NCBI GenBank assembly: GCA_964502145.1 | Contig: CAZCVI010000069.1 | Location: forward strand, 1 to 40,027 | Direction of reading: 5' to 3' | Source of the DNA: CAZCVI01 sp964502145 | GTDB taxonomy: Bacteria; Acidobacteriota; Aminicenantia; UBA2199 | DNA length: 40,027 nt | Shown: positions 8,643 to 17,500 of the stretch, one piece after another | How the letters are laid out: each line of letters opens with the position of its first letter | Position numbering within the stretch: position 1 is the first letter of the stretch | Made by a program: the position numbers and the translations under genes | Notes under the pieces: model-generated | What the model saw: only the letters and a program-made list of their open reading frames with translations | What the model was told of the DNA's origin: nothing | The model's database searches: none

Positions 8643-8671
8643 TTGACAGAAATATTAAAGGGGTGTATGAT
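8643..8671 (+). promoter_or_regulatory. Promoter for thioredoxin gene
   Basis: TTGACA (8643-8648), a 17-bp spacer, then TATGAT (8666-8671). The predicted start is near 8678. It is followed by an imperfect palindrome with AGCA/TGCT arms around 8680-8692, at the transcription start, which could be an operator. Confidence 0.7.
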
Positions 8672-8744
8672 TTCATTAAGCATTAATTGCTAATAACAAC
8701 TGATGCGACATGAAAACAATAAAATGATTAATAGGAGGTCTAAC

Positions 8745-9071
8745 ATGACAACAAAATCTTTGGTACACAATATTACGGATGCTAATTTTGGCGAAATAAC
8801 AGGAAAAGGGGTGACCATGGTCGATTTTTGGGCGCCTTGGTGTCAGCCCTGCCGTATCCAGGGACCGATCTTGGAACGGGTGGCAGATAAAATGGGCGAA
8901 AAGGCGCAGATATGCAAAATAAACGTGGATGAAAATCCTGAAACGGCAACAAATTTTGGGATCACGGGCATACCCTCCCTCCTGGTTTTCAAAAACGGGG
9001 AGAAGGTCAAGCAGTTTGTGGGAGTTCAGAGCGAGAATATCTTGATTTCCGAGCTGGAAAAACTGGTTTAG
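8745..9071 (+). CDS. Thioredoxin-like protein with WCQPC active site
   Basis: 108-aa single-domain thioredoxin fold, about the size of TrxA. The active site is W32-C-Q-P-C36, differing from the usual WCGPC by Gly to Gln, which may shift redox potential or partner choice (inference). The cis-proline loop is present in GITGIPSLL. There is no signal peptide, so it is cytoplasmic. The start at 8745 is chosen over an upstream in-frame ATG at 8703, because AGGAGG lies eight bases before it. A MarR-type regulator follows 119 bases downstream on the same strand, which suggests a redox-linked pair. Confidence 0.9.
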   Translation: MTTKSLVHNITDANFGEITGKGVTMVDFWAPWCQPCRIQGPILERVADKMGEKAQICKINVDENPETATNFGITGIPSLLVFKNGEKVKQFVGVQSENILISELEKLV

Positions 9072-9127
9072 TGCATGTTTTTGGCACGTCATGAACCACC
9101 ACGTCCACCCTGCCTGCTATTTTATCA

Positions 9128-9137
9128 TGACATGTCA
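9128..9137. promoter_or_regulatory. Perfect palindrome upstream of marR-type gene
   Basis: TGACATGTCA is a perfect 10-bp palindrome 53 bases before the regulator ATG. It overlaps a weak promoter-like ATGACA-16-TATAAA. MarR proteins usually bind such palindromes and repress themselves, so this is a candidate operator. Confidence 0.4.
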
Positions 9138-9190
9138 AAATACATGAATATAAACCATCCAAAAAAAATAGTAAACAAGTAGTAAGAATC

Positions 9191-9601
9191 ATGGAATCAC
9201 TGGTTGATTTAATTTTTCGGTTGAAAGCAAGCTGTATGGTCAGTGAGCTCGACATTATGACGGAATCCGGGCTTTCGCCCGCGGAGTTCAATGGTATTGC
9301 CGCAATGGAACCCAATCAAACCATTTGCGGCAATGCTGTTTCGCAAAGGATGAATCTTTCCCCTTCCCGCGCCAGTCGCGTGATTGATAAAATGGTGCAA
9401 AACGGCTATCTGAGTAGAGAGATAGATGCACTGGACCGGAGAAAGTGTAATATTTCACTGGCCCAAAAGGGTGTGGCGGTGAAAAAGAAAATTCAGCGGC
9501 TGAAACAACAGTGCGAAAAACAACTGCGTGCGAATCTTACGGATACAGAGATTGAGACATTCTCTGGAGCTTTGAATAAAATTATCAAGATTATGGGCTA
9601 G
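9191..9601 (+). CDS. MarR family transcriptional regulator
   Basis: 136-aa winged-helix protein of MarR size. The recognition helix region is NLSPSRASRVIDKMVQNGYL (about residues 56-75), followed by the wing with D-A-L-DRRK, the family's D-x-R-R signature. It should act as a dimer on palindromic DNA. Cysteines occur in KASCM, TICGN, RRKCN and QQCEK. Together with the thioredoxin gene upstream, these make thiol-based sensing plausible but unproven. No good Shine-Dalgarno precedes the ATG. Confidence 0.85.
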   Translation: MESLVDLIFRLKASCMVSELDIMTESGLSPAEFNGIAAMEPNQTICGNAVSQRMNLSPSRASRVIDKMVQNGYLSREIDALDRRKCNISLAQKGVAVKKKIQRLKQQCEKQLRANLTDTEIETFSGALNKIIKIMG

Positions 9602-9633
9602 TACGGGCTAGTCTGGAATAGTCTGATACCCCG

Positions 9634-10269
9634 TTATTCAGTAGCAGGTTGCGCTGTGTCGCTCGTATCCGTTCCGTTTTGGTCCGAGTTGATCCACTTG
9701 TCCAGTTTATCTTGGATCAGTGTATAGGTTTTATTCGAGATATCGGACAATCCGCCCAGTATATGTTCTGCTTCTTTAAACCCGCGGTCTATAGCACCAC
9801 GGATGATATCAATTTTACTCTTATCGCCGCCAAACACGCCGATGGCAAAATCAACAATGCGGTCGCTGACTTTTTCCGGGCTTAATTCGCCGCCGGGACC
9901 AATCATTTCCTGGGCTTTTTTCTGGGCGATATCATCCACTTTGACCTCACCCACCGCGCCAGTTTGCAACTGCTGTTCCGTTACGCCTTGGCGGTCTAAT
10001 AATTCGCGGACCATTTGTTGAACAGTGCCCCCAATCGCCTCGGTTTCCTTCATTAATTTTTGAACCGCCACGGAATCCATGGTCATGTTCGAATAACCGT
10101 AGCTAGCGGTGATATCATTGTTGCTGTTATCCTGGTTGTAGCTGTCCAGCAGCTCTTTTAACTGGGAAACCTTATCTGTGCCAGTGGTACTGCCTTTAAT
10201 CTTATTACCTTCGGTGTTGGTTCGCATGACATTATATTGGTTAAGCAACTCGGTTTGGTTAACTTTCAT
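9634..10269 (-). CDS. DUF5610-like protein
   Basis: 211-aa soluble protein. The C-terminal part (about residues 125-195) has RIVDFAIGVFGG, then IRGAIDRGFKEAEHILGG, then SNKTYTLIQDKLDKW. This order matches DUF5610 proteins as I remember them; it was not checked by search. The N-terminal half is Asn/Thr/Asp-rich and low in structure. Start MKVNQTEL is chosen over an in-frame ATG 30 bases upstream, because GAGGAGG precedes it at good spacing. No catalytic residues are evident. DUF5610 proteins are often found in motile bacteria, and motAB lies in this window, but no flagellar genes do. Confidence 0.6.
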   Translation of the reverse strand: MKVNQTELLNQYNVMRTNTEGNKIKGSTTGTDKVSQLKELLDSYNQDNSNNDITASYGYSNMTMDSVAVQKLMKETEAIGGTVQQMVRELLDRQGVTEQQLQTGAVGEVKVDDIAQKKAQEMIGPGGELSPEKVSDRIVDFAIGVFGGDKSKIDIIRGAIDRGFKEAEHILGGLSDISNKTYTLIQDKLDKWINSDQNGTDTSDTAQPATE

Positions 10270-10355
10270 TGGAATCCTCCTCACTCTTTTTATCGGCATA
10301 AAAAGAAAAAAAATGAAGGGAAATCGTCACGGCGAGAATAAATAAATCGGAAAAT

Positions 10356-11009
10356 TTAGGGGGTAATCTGAATGTCCAATTGCGTTAATAGCACTCGTTC
10401 TGATTCATCTCCCCAGCGCAGGCATTGGATGGGCGTTTGGGTGAGGTCAAGAATAGTAGAGCCGCGTGAAGCAGGAAGTCGCCCGCCGTCAAGCAATAAT
10501 TTAATGGCCGTATCCACCCGTAACGGCGAGAATGTCCGGCGGATCATTTCCGCGTCATTGAGTGGTGGTTCGCCCGTGCGGTTCACCGAGGTGGAGAGCA
10601 GAGGTTGCCCCAGTTGCTTCACCCATTGCAAAAGAAGCGGTGCTGCCGGGATACGAATCCCAATTTTAGTACTGCCTTTGACCAAGGCAGGAGCGATGGT
10701 CGGAGAGACATTAAACAGGAACGTAAATTTCCCCGGCAGTAATTTTTCATAGAGGGTATAAAATACCGGCGGGATATCCGCTACCAGGGAGGTCAGCATC
10801 TCCAAATCCGAAACCACCACGGAGTAAGGCATATCCGCACGGTTTTTGATCCGGTCAACAGTTTGAAAAACCCCCGGGTCATAGAAGTTCCCACCCATGC
10901 CATAGAGGGTGTCGGTGGGGTAAATCACTACCCCACCGGCACGGAAAATATCATTGGCTATAGTACTATTTGCTTCTGATAGAATATCTTGGTAAGGAAT
11001 AACAATCAT
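10356..11009 (-). CDS. tsaC: L-threonylcarbamoyladenylate synthase (TsaC/YrdC type)
   Basis: 217-aa YrdC-fold enzyme. It makes threonylcarbamoyl-AMP from threonine, bicarbonate and ATP for t6A37 of tRNA. Diagnostic segments are the N-terminal YPTDTLYGMGG, K-N-R-A-D-M-P-Y, LPGKFTFLF, GIRIPAAP and the STSVNRTGEPP loop. The length matches the short TsaC form without the extra Sua5 C-terminal domain. Its ATG directly abuts the sppA stop (TAAATG), so translation is probably coupled. The C-terminal part after about residue 190 is less conserved. Confidence 0.9.
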   Translation of the reverse strand: MIVIPYQDILSEANSTIANDIFRAGGVVIYPTDTLYGMGGNFYDPGVFQTVDRIKNRADMPYSVVVSDLEMLTSLVADIPPVFYTLYEKLLPGKFTFLFNVSPTIAPALVKGSTKIGIRIPAAPLLLQWVKQLGQPLLSTSVNRTGEPPLNDAEMIRRTFSPLRVDTAIKLLLDGGRLPASRGSTILDLTQTPIQCLRWGDESERVLLTQLDIQITP

Positions 11010-12701
11010 TTATTGAATGGACAATTTATAGGGCATGATCATGGCTGGAAAGAATTTCTTATACATTTCCAGGGTGGCTTCGACGCTGGCGATGGGGTTG
11101 GTCATTTCTGTTTTAGAACCTACCAGGTCCATAATCATGTCGAGCATCGATTGTTTGCGCGGGTAGACGCTCACGCCAATCGGTTCATTGGCGGAAATTT
11201 TAGCCATTTTTTTGGCTTCATTAAGAGCGTCGTCCAAACCGCCCAGTTGGTCTACCAGTTTTAATTTGAGTGCCGAGTTTCCTGCCCAGACCCGTCCTTT
11301 GGCGATCTTATCGACATCTTCTACTTTCAATTTACGGTTCTTGGATACCACTTCCAGGAAGGATTGGTAGATACCATTCATCATTTCCATGATTTTCGCG
11401 CGTTCTTCCGGGGAGAATTCGCGGTAATCGGTGAACATGCCCGCGTATTTCGAGGTAGTTATCATTTCTTTATTGATGCCCACTTTATCATAGAGGCCTT
11501 TGAGAACGAATTTACCAGTCACCACGCCGATGGAACCGGTGATAGTGGCGGGCAGGGCGAATATTTTTGTGCCGGACATGGACAACCAGTACCCGCCGGA
11601 AGCGGCCAGATCGGACATGGAAATAATCAGTGGTTTTACTTTGGCCACTAATTCGGCTTCCCGGCGGATCACATCTGAAGCGGAAGCAGAACCACCGGGG
11701 CTATCGACACGTAAGACCACGGCTTTAATATAGGGGTTCTTGCGGGCCATTTTTAAATGAGCGGCTACGGTATCCGCGCCCAGCACGTCACCACCGAATA
11801 TGGAACGCCCACCGCTCTTGCCATTGTTAATCTCACCCGATGCAAAGATGACCGCGATCTTTTTTGAGCCTTCAAAGGGCAGTGGGTCGCGGGTTTCCGT
11901 GTAGAGTTTAAAGTCAACCAATTCCATGTCTTCACGGGGTGAAGCGATCTTTAATAGTTCATCTTCGTACAGGATGCCATCAATCAGTTTTGCGTCCAGG
12001 TATTCCTGGTTGCGAATCGGGGAGTTGTCCACCAGTGTCCTGACTGTGGCCACGTTCAGTTTGCGGTTAGCGGCAATTCCTTCCAGTACCGAGGTGAAGA
12101 TATCATCCAGCAGTTTTTCCATGGATTCTTTATGGGGGGGAGTCATGCGGTCTTCGGTGAACATGTTACTGGCGGTTTTGTATTCGCCGATGTGGAACAA
12201 ATCAGCGGCCACGCCAAGTTTGGAAAACGTATTTTTCAAGAACATGGCTTCAGTGGCCAGGCCGGTTAAGAAGATATCGCCACCTTTGAAGACATATACT
12301 TTATCGGCAAAGGAAGCCAAGTAATAGCCCAAGAGGTCTGCGCCTTCAATAAAGGCGTACACTTTTTTGCCGCTTTTCTTAAAATCATTGAGCAGGCGAC
12401 CAATGTCGTCTATTTTAGCAAAGCCCGTGTTGGGGTAGGATATTTTCAGCAGGATTCCTTGGATGCGGGAATCTATTTTGGCTCGTTTTAAATGGTACCA
12501 GAGGTCTCGAACCGACAGTTTCTTGGACATCGGGGAGGTATCGCTATCCACGATAGCGCCGCTCATCTCGATTTTGAGATATGAGTGTTGGGGTATGTCT
12601 GGTTCACGGTTAAACTGCATGTAGATGAACCCGCCTATCAGGGCGAGAAAAACCACCACCAGAACCAGCACCAGTATTGTGATCAATATTCCTTTTTTCA
12701 T
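11010..12701 (-). CDS. sppA: Signal peptide peptidase SppA, 67-kDa type
   Basis: 563-aa two-domain S49 protease that degrades signal peptides left in the membrane after cleavage. One N-terminal transmembrane segment covers about residues 5-27. The catalytic dyad is visible: Lys175 in GEYKTASNMF and Ser368 in SDLAASGGYW. The second S49 domain also carries VDSPGGSASASDV. AAAGGAG precedes the ATG. It is followed without gap by tsaC. A 13-base near-perfect palindrome (GGTATAGTATACC, 12727-12739) lies 26 bases upstream of the start and might be part of its control region. Confidence 0.93.
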   Translation of the reverse strand: MKKGILITILVLVLVVVFLALIGGFIYMQFNREPDIPQHSYLKIEMSGAIVDSDTSPMSKKLSVRDLWYHLKRAKIDSRIQGILLKISYPNTGFAKIDDIGRLLNDFKKSGKKVYAFIEGADLLGYYLASFADKVYVFKGGDIFLTGLATEAMFLKNTFSKLGVAADLFHIGEYKTASNMFTEDRMTPPHKESMEKLLDDIFTSVLEGIAANRKLNVATVRTLVDNSPIRNQEYLDAKLIDGILYEDELLKIASPREDMELVDFKLYTETRDPLPFEGSKKIAVIFASGEINNGKSGGRSIFGGDVLGADTVAAHLKMARKNPYIKAVVLRVDSPGGSASASDVIRREAELVAKVKPLIISMSDLAASGGYWLSMSGTKIFALPATITGSIGVVTGKFVLKGLYDKVGINKEMITTSKYAGMFTDYREFSPEERAKIMEMMNGIYQSFLEVVSKNRKLKVEDVDKIAKGRVWAGNSALKLKLVDQLGGLDDALNEAKKMAKISANEPIGVSVYPRKQSMLDMIMDLVGSKTEMTNPIASVEATLEMYKKFFPAMIMPYKLSIQ

Positions 12702-13175
12702 AAAGACTCCTTTTGTGAATCGAATAGGTATAGTATACCCTGTTTTTCATGTGATAATTTTCGTTCGTACACTATACTTCGATTACAAGACTAACCTGTA
12801 TTATACTGATTTTTTTAAAAAAAGTTTTTCCTCAGGCCATGATTTTTTAGCGGGGGCGGCAAAAAAGAGCGCGGTAGAAAGAACAATCGCATCAAAGAAA
12901 CTTGTCCACCGTGTAGAATGGGAATAATGTAAAAAATGGGAAAATGGGAAGAGTCGCTTTTGTCAATTTTGACCACCAAGAAAGATAAAATCCCATAAGT
13001 CCCTGCTATTCATTGGTAAAGGGATGGAAATGCATAACAAAAGATACAGAACGCCCTTTTTTACAGAGCGCAATCGTCATTTCACCCACTTGAAATGGGA
13101 AAGAACCAAAAAAAATTTCCCCCAAATTCAGTCACCGAGTAATACTCAGGAACTGGATCAATCCTATTTCTTTCT
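12702..13175. other. Intergenic region upstream of sppA
   Basis: 474 nt between sppA and the toxin gene. It holds the palindrome at 12727-12739 and a degenerate ATGGGA array (starts 12918, 12927, 12936, 12944). It also has AT-rich DNA and short ORFs without ribosome-binding sites. I see no gene here. Confidence 0.5.
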
Positions 13176-13445
13176 TTATTTGAACAATTCACTATGGCTG
13201 CCAGTTCTTTCAAAAAATATTTCATCACCTTCTATTTTGTAGATAAGCAGCCAGTCAGGTTCAATGTGGCATTCCCAATGGTTCTTATAATTCCCTATCA
13301 GCTTATGATCCCGGTAGCAAGGGTCTAAGGGTTCCTGTGATATAAGTTTTCGAGCGAGGTCCAATAACTTGGTCTTATCTTTCCCTGCCTTTATTTTTTT
13401 ATGGAAATCTTTTTTAAATTTTTTGGAATAAGAAGGTTTAAGCAT
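13176..13445 (-). CDS. YafQ/RelE-type mRNA interferase toxin
   Basis: 89-aa toxin of the RelE superfamily, YafQ branch. These proteins enter the ribosome A site and cut mRNA. Visible signature: an N-terminal FKKDFHKK helix, then LIGNYKNHWECHIEPDWLLI with the family's D-W-L-L-I-Y strand, and FERTGSHSELF at the end, including the YafQ catalytic His (GSHSELF). The length is typical. It is downstream of the RelB-like antitoxin with a 12-nt gap, the normal DinJ-YafQ order. Confidence 0.9.
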   Translation of the reverse strand: MLKPSYSKKFKKDFHKKIKAGKDKTKLLDLARKLISQEPLDPCYRDHKLIGNYKNHWECHIEPDWLLIYKIEGDEIFFERTGSHSELFK

Positions 13446-13457
13446 TATGATGGGGGA

Positions 13458-13718
13458 TTAGAGTTCCAGTTGTTTGACAAAATCATCAAAATTTTCACAC
13501 TGCACTAAATTCGTTTTTTGATCGGTATCTTCCATCACCTTTTGAGTTTCTTCATTGGGGATGTTTATATCAAAAGGCAGCTCTTTGGCAAGTTTCACGC
13601 TACGAAAGAATAGGGTAATGGCTTCTGTGGTAGAAATGCCAAGGGATTTAAATATATCTTCCACCTCACTTTTCAAGCTTATATCCACATTCACACTCAA
13701 TGGGGCAGTTCTTATCAT
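13458..13718 (-). CDS. RelB/DinJ family antitoxin
   Basis: 86-aa antitoxin with an N-terminal ribbon-helix-helix. SVNVDISLKSEVEDIFKSLG forms the DNA-binding strand and first helix, and ISTTEAITLFFRSV the second. The acidic C-terminal tail should wrap the toxin. It precedes the toxin gene and should autorepress. The palindrome ATAAC-CTCT-GTTAT (13722-13735) overlaps the ribosome-binding region, and a near-consensus promoter lies upstream. Confidence 0.9.
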   Translation of the reverse strand: MIRTAPLSVNVDISLKSEVEDIFKSLGISTTEAITLFFRSVKLAKELPFDINIPNEETQKVMEDTDQKTNLVQCENFDDFVKQLEL

Positions 13719-13721
13719 TTC

Positions 13722-13735
13722 ATAACCTCTGTTAT
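13722..13735. promoter_or_regulatory. Candidate RelB operator
   Basis: Inverted repeat ATAAC/GTTAT with a 4-base centre, three bases upstream of the antitoxin ATG. It covers the AGAGG ribosome-binding site, so the antitoxin could block both transcription and translation here. Confidence 0.45.
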
Positions 13736-13764
13736 AGCAGTGTATTATCGTCTGCTCTTGTCAT

Positions 13765-13793
13765 AATATAATATGTAAATGTTTTTTTGTCAA
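13765..13793 (-). promoter_or_regulatory. Promoter for the toxin-antitoxin operon
   Basis: On the minus strand TTGACA (13788-13793), a 17-bp spacer, then TATATT (13765-13770). A near-consensus promoter 46 bases upstream of the antitoxin start. Confidence 0.75.
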
Positions 13794-13821
13794 CAGGAAA
13801 GGGAAGCGACCTTTTCAATTA

Positions 13822-13850
13822 TTGATTTTATCTTCAATTTGCAGTACAAT
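13822..13850 (+). promoter_or_regulatory. lepB promoter placing transcription start at the ATG
   Basis: TTGATT (13822-13827), a 17-bp spacer, then TACAAT (13845-13850). The ATG is at 13856, five bases after the -10. The predicted transcript therefore has no or almost no leader, and no Shine-Dalgarno is present. Confidence 0.55.
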
Positions 13851-13855
13851 ATAAG

Positions 13856-14593
13856 ATGATTGAAAAAATATTCGGAAGAAAAAACAAAGAAGAAAACAAA
13901 ACTGAAGCCCACAAAGAGAAAAAACCCCGCGAAGTTAGCGTGTTTCGCGAATACTTCGAACTGATTGACGAAACACTGATCTATGTCTTTTTCGTCATGG
14001 CCTTTTTACTGCAATCTTTTGTCATTCCCACGGGTTCTATGCAAGATAACATCCTGATCGGCGACCATATCCTGGTGGATAAAGTCGCTTATTCGAGTTC
14101 TATCAGCTTTTTGGACGGCTTCATGTTTCCCCAGGTTAAAATCAAACGGGGCATGATCGTCACCTTCAAAGCACCACCGGAAATGGAAAAAGAATACGTC
14201 AAACGAGTGATCGGCCTACCGGGTGAAACGATAAAAGTAGTGGATAAAAAAGTCTATATCAACGGGAAACCACTGGATGAACCCTATACATTCTTTAAAG
14301 ATGCCAATATTGAACGGTCTTATCGCGACAATTTCCCGGAATTCACGGTACCGGAAAATTACTATTTCTGCATGGGAGATAACCGCGACCATAGTTACGA
14401 TTCACGGTTCTGGGGCCCTGTGCCAGCGGAAAATATTATCGGCAGACCATGGCGCATCTATTGGTCCTTCGATTCATCCACGGAAGAATACCTGACCACT
14501 GGGTTCTGGTACAAAGTGAAAGATATTGGCAAAACTGTTCTGAACTTCTTCACTAAAACCCGCTGGAACCGCACGATTAAAAAAATCCGCTAA
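13856..14593 (+). CDS. lepB: Signal peptidase I
   Basis: 245-aa S26 leader peptidase that removes signal peptides at the outer face of the inner membrane. A charged N-terminal tail of about 37 residues precedes one transmembrane segment (about 40-57). The catalytic serine is Ser61 in PTGSM and the general base is Lys116 in YVKRVIGLPGET. The GDNRDHSYDSRFWG box is complete. One membrane span before the active site is the Gram-positive/simple type. The start ATG follows a -10 box directly (leaderless). It is convergent with the propeller/SpoIIE gene with two bases between stops. It shares the protein-export theme with sppA nearby. Confidence 0.95.
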   Translation: MIEKIFGRKNKEENKTEAHKEKKPREVSVFREYFELIDETLIYVFFVMAFLLQSFVIPTGSMQDNILIGDHILVDKVAYSSSISFLDGFMFPQVKIKRGMIVTFKAPPEMEKEYVKRVIGLPGETIKVVDKKVYINGKPLDEPYTFFKDANIERSYRDNFPEFTVPENYYFCMGDNRDHSYDSRFWGPVPAENIIGRPWRIYWSFDSSTEEYLTTGFWYKVKDIGKTVLNFFTKTRWNRTIKKIR

Positions 14594-14595
14594 TG

Positions 14596-17500
14596 TTATC
14601 TGTCTGTTAATACTTTGATGACAACGATGGTCATATCATCGTTCTGCGGTGCATTACCGGCAAAAAAACGGGCGTCATCTATTATCCGCTGCTTGATCTC
14701 AACAGCGGAAAGGGACTGGGTATCCATGGTTTCCAACAGATGCTTGATACTTTTGTATTCATAAAACTGACCACTACTATTCTGGGTTTCAGGGATACCA
14801 TCGGTAAAAAGCAACAACACGTCGCCACCTTTTAATTGAACCTCTTTTTCGCGGTACACACTGTCTTTTTTAACACCGAGGGGGATCTGGGGGGGATTGT
14901 CACGGATCAAGGTAACGGTGTTCCCGGATTTCAGCATGGGATGACTGAGTCCGGCATTGGTGAAGGTTAAAAGATTGGTTTGGATATCCAATGCGGCGAG
15001 GCAAAGCGCGGTGAACATCCGTTTATCGGTTTTGAAATAGAGGGGACGATTGGTGCGGGTCATAATTTCCCGGACGGAATCGGTTTCATCAACTTTAGAA
15101 AAAAGAATACCACTGGACATGATGGCGGTCATGGCGGCTTTCATGGCTTTACCAGAGACATCGCCAATGGCAATGCAAAAACGGGTCTTTTCTTCATTGA
15201 GCCAGAGGTAATCGAAGAAATCTCCACCCACCTCGTTGGCGGGCACACACAAACCAGAGACTTCAAAACCGCGTAAAACGGGATCGGACTGGGGCATGAT
15301 AGACATCTGGGCATCACGGGCGGTTTGCATTTCGGTTTTTAAGCGGGTTTGCTGCGATAACTCCCCTATGCGACGACGATAAAAAAATACGCTGGCACCA
15401 AGTATAAATAACGCGACTAATACGCGAAACCACCAGGTCCGGGTCAAAGGCGGGGTGATAATAATCTTTACGGATACGCCCTCTTGGTTCCAGACACCAT
15501 CATTGTTAGAACCTTTCACGCGGAACATGTATTCGCCGGGGTCCAAGTTGGTATACGCGGCAAACCTTTTTTGCGCGGAAGTATAGTTCCACTCATGGTC
15601 AAATCCTTCCATCATATATGCATATTGATTCTTTTCAGGAATGGTATAATCCAAGGCCACAAATTCAAAGGAAAACACGTTCTGTTTATAGGAAAGAGTG
15701 ATCTGCTGGGTCTGGGAAATAGGCTTGCTCAAAACAGAACGGGCGCCGGGCTGCACGGGTTGGTTGGAAATACTGAAATCGGTAAGTACAATAGGGGGAA
15801 TATAGGGGTTGTCCTCTAGATTACGGGGAAAAAAAGCAGTTAAGCCATTGATCCCACCGAAAAACAATTCACCTCTTGAGCTTTTGTAATAGGCCCAGGA
15901 GTTAAATTCATTGCCCTGAAGGCCATCCTTGAAAGAGTAATTCTTGCACCGCCCGGTGCGGGGATCATATTGCGCTAATCCGTTATTGGTACTGAGCCAA
16001 AGGCAACCGCGATCATCTTCTAAAATGCCATAAATCACGTTGTTGGGTAAGCCATCTTTTTCCATGACATAAGTAAAGGATTCGTTCTTGGGGTCGAAAC
16101 GATTGAGCCCCCCAGCAAAGGTACCCACCCATAGAATACCCCCGGGGTCTTCATACAGGGATAAAATGGTATCGCTACTGGGATGCTTTGAATCGGGTTT
16201 GGTATGGTACGAGGTAAACCGATGCGTGCGGGGGTCAAATTTATTCAACCCACCCGATTCCGTTCCTATCCATAAGAATTTGGCACGGCTTTTGCGAACC
16301 ACAAAAACAGTATTGTCGCTCAACGTGGTGGGGTCATCCTCGTTATGTAAATAACGGGTAAATTTCCCTGTTTCCCGCGACATCCGGTTGAGTCCACCAC
16401 CATGGGTACCGACCCACAGTGTGTCGAAATCCTCCTCAACTATAGCACCGATCACATCATTGCTTAAACTGGAAGGGTCCTTGGGATTATTACGGTAATG
16501 GGTGAAAGTACCGGTTTTAAGTTCCATACGGTCCAGCCCACTCTTCTCTGTTCCCACCCATAATACACCCTGGCTGTCCTCTATTATTGAATTCACTGGC
16601 CCTGCGCCCATAGTGCGAGAATTCCCGGGAATGTTTTGGAAATAAGTTGTTTTTACCGTGTTATTGCTTCGCTCCAGCCGGTCCATGCCGCCATCGGTAT
16701 ATCCGATCCACGTGATATTGTCTTTTCCCTCGGCAAGCGACAAGATGGATTTTTTGGTTAGACTGCCGGAAGTATTGGGATCGGCACGATAAGTAGTAAA
16801 TCGCTCCCCGGTTCGGTCAAAGCGATCAACACCACCACCAGCACTGCCTACCCAGAGAGTACCGGAACGATTCTCATATACGGTTTGGACGAGATTATTA
16901 CTGAGACTGGCGGCATTATTAGGATCATACTGGTAACGGGTAAACCGCTCTTTCCGGCGGTCAAATTTATTCAGTCCAGCAACGGTTCCAATCCATAACA
17001 CGTTGAACCGATCTTCAAAAATATCTTTTATATAATTATTACAGAGGGTTTCTTGATCATTGGGCCGAGAGAGATAACGGGTGAATTTCCCTGTTTCCGG
17101 TTCGAAAAGAAGCAGCCCATCATTGGTACCCACCCAAAAATACCCGGCATGATCGATTTGCAGAACTGTAATACTCGTATCGCTTAAGTTACTATGCTCG
17201 GAAGGAAGGAACTTATAGCGGGTAAATTTTCCTTTTTCGCGATCGAACCGATTGAGGCCAGAAGCGGTGCCAATCCATAATTTCCCAGCCGCGTCTTCAA
17301 TGATCGACCGCACATGATTTCCACTGATACTGGAAGAATCGGCGGCACGGGTTTGGTAACAGGAAAACGTTCCTTTTTGGAAGTCAAAACGATTCAAGCC
17401 GTGAGTGGTGCCAATCCAATAGATGCCGCTACGATCCTGGTAGATAGCCATAATAGCATCGCTGCACAACCCATTCTTTTCGGTGGGGGAGTAACGATAA

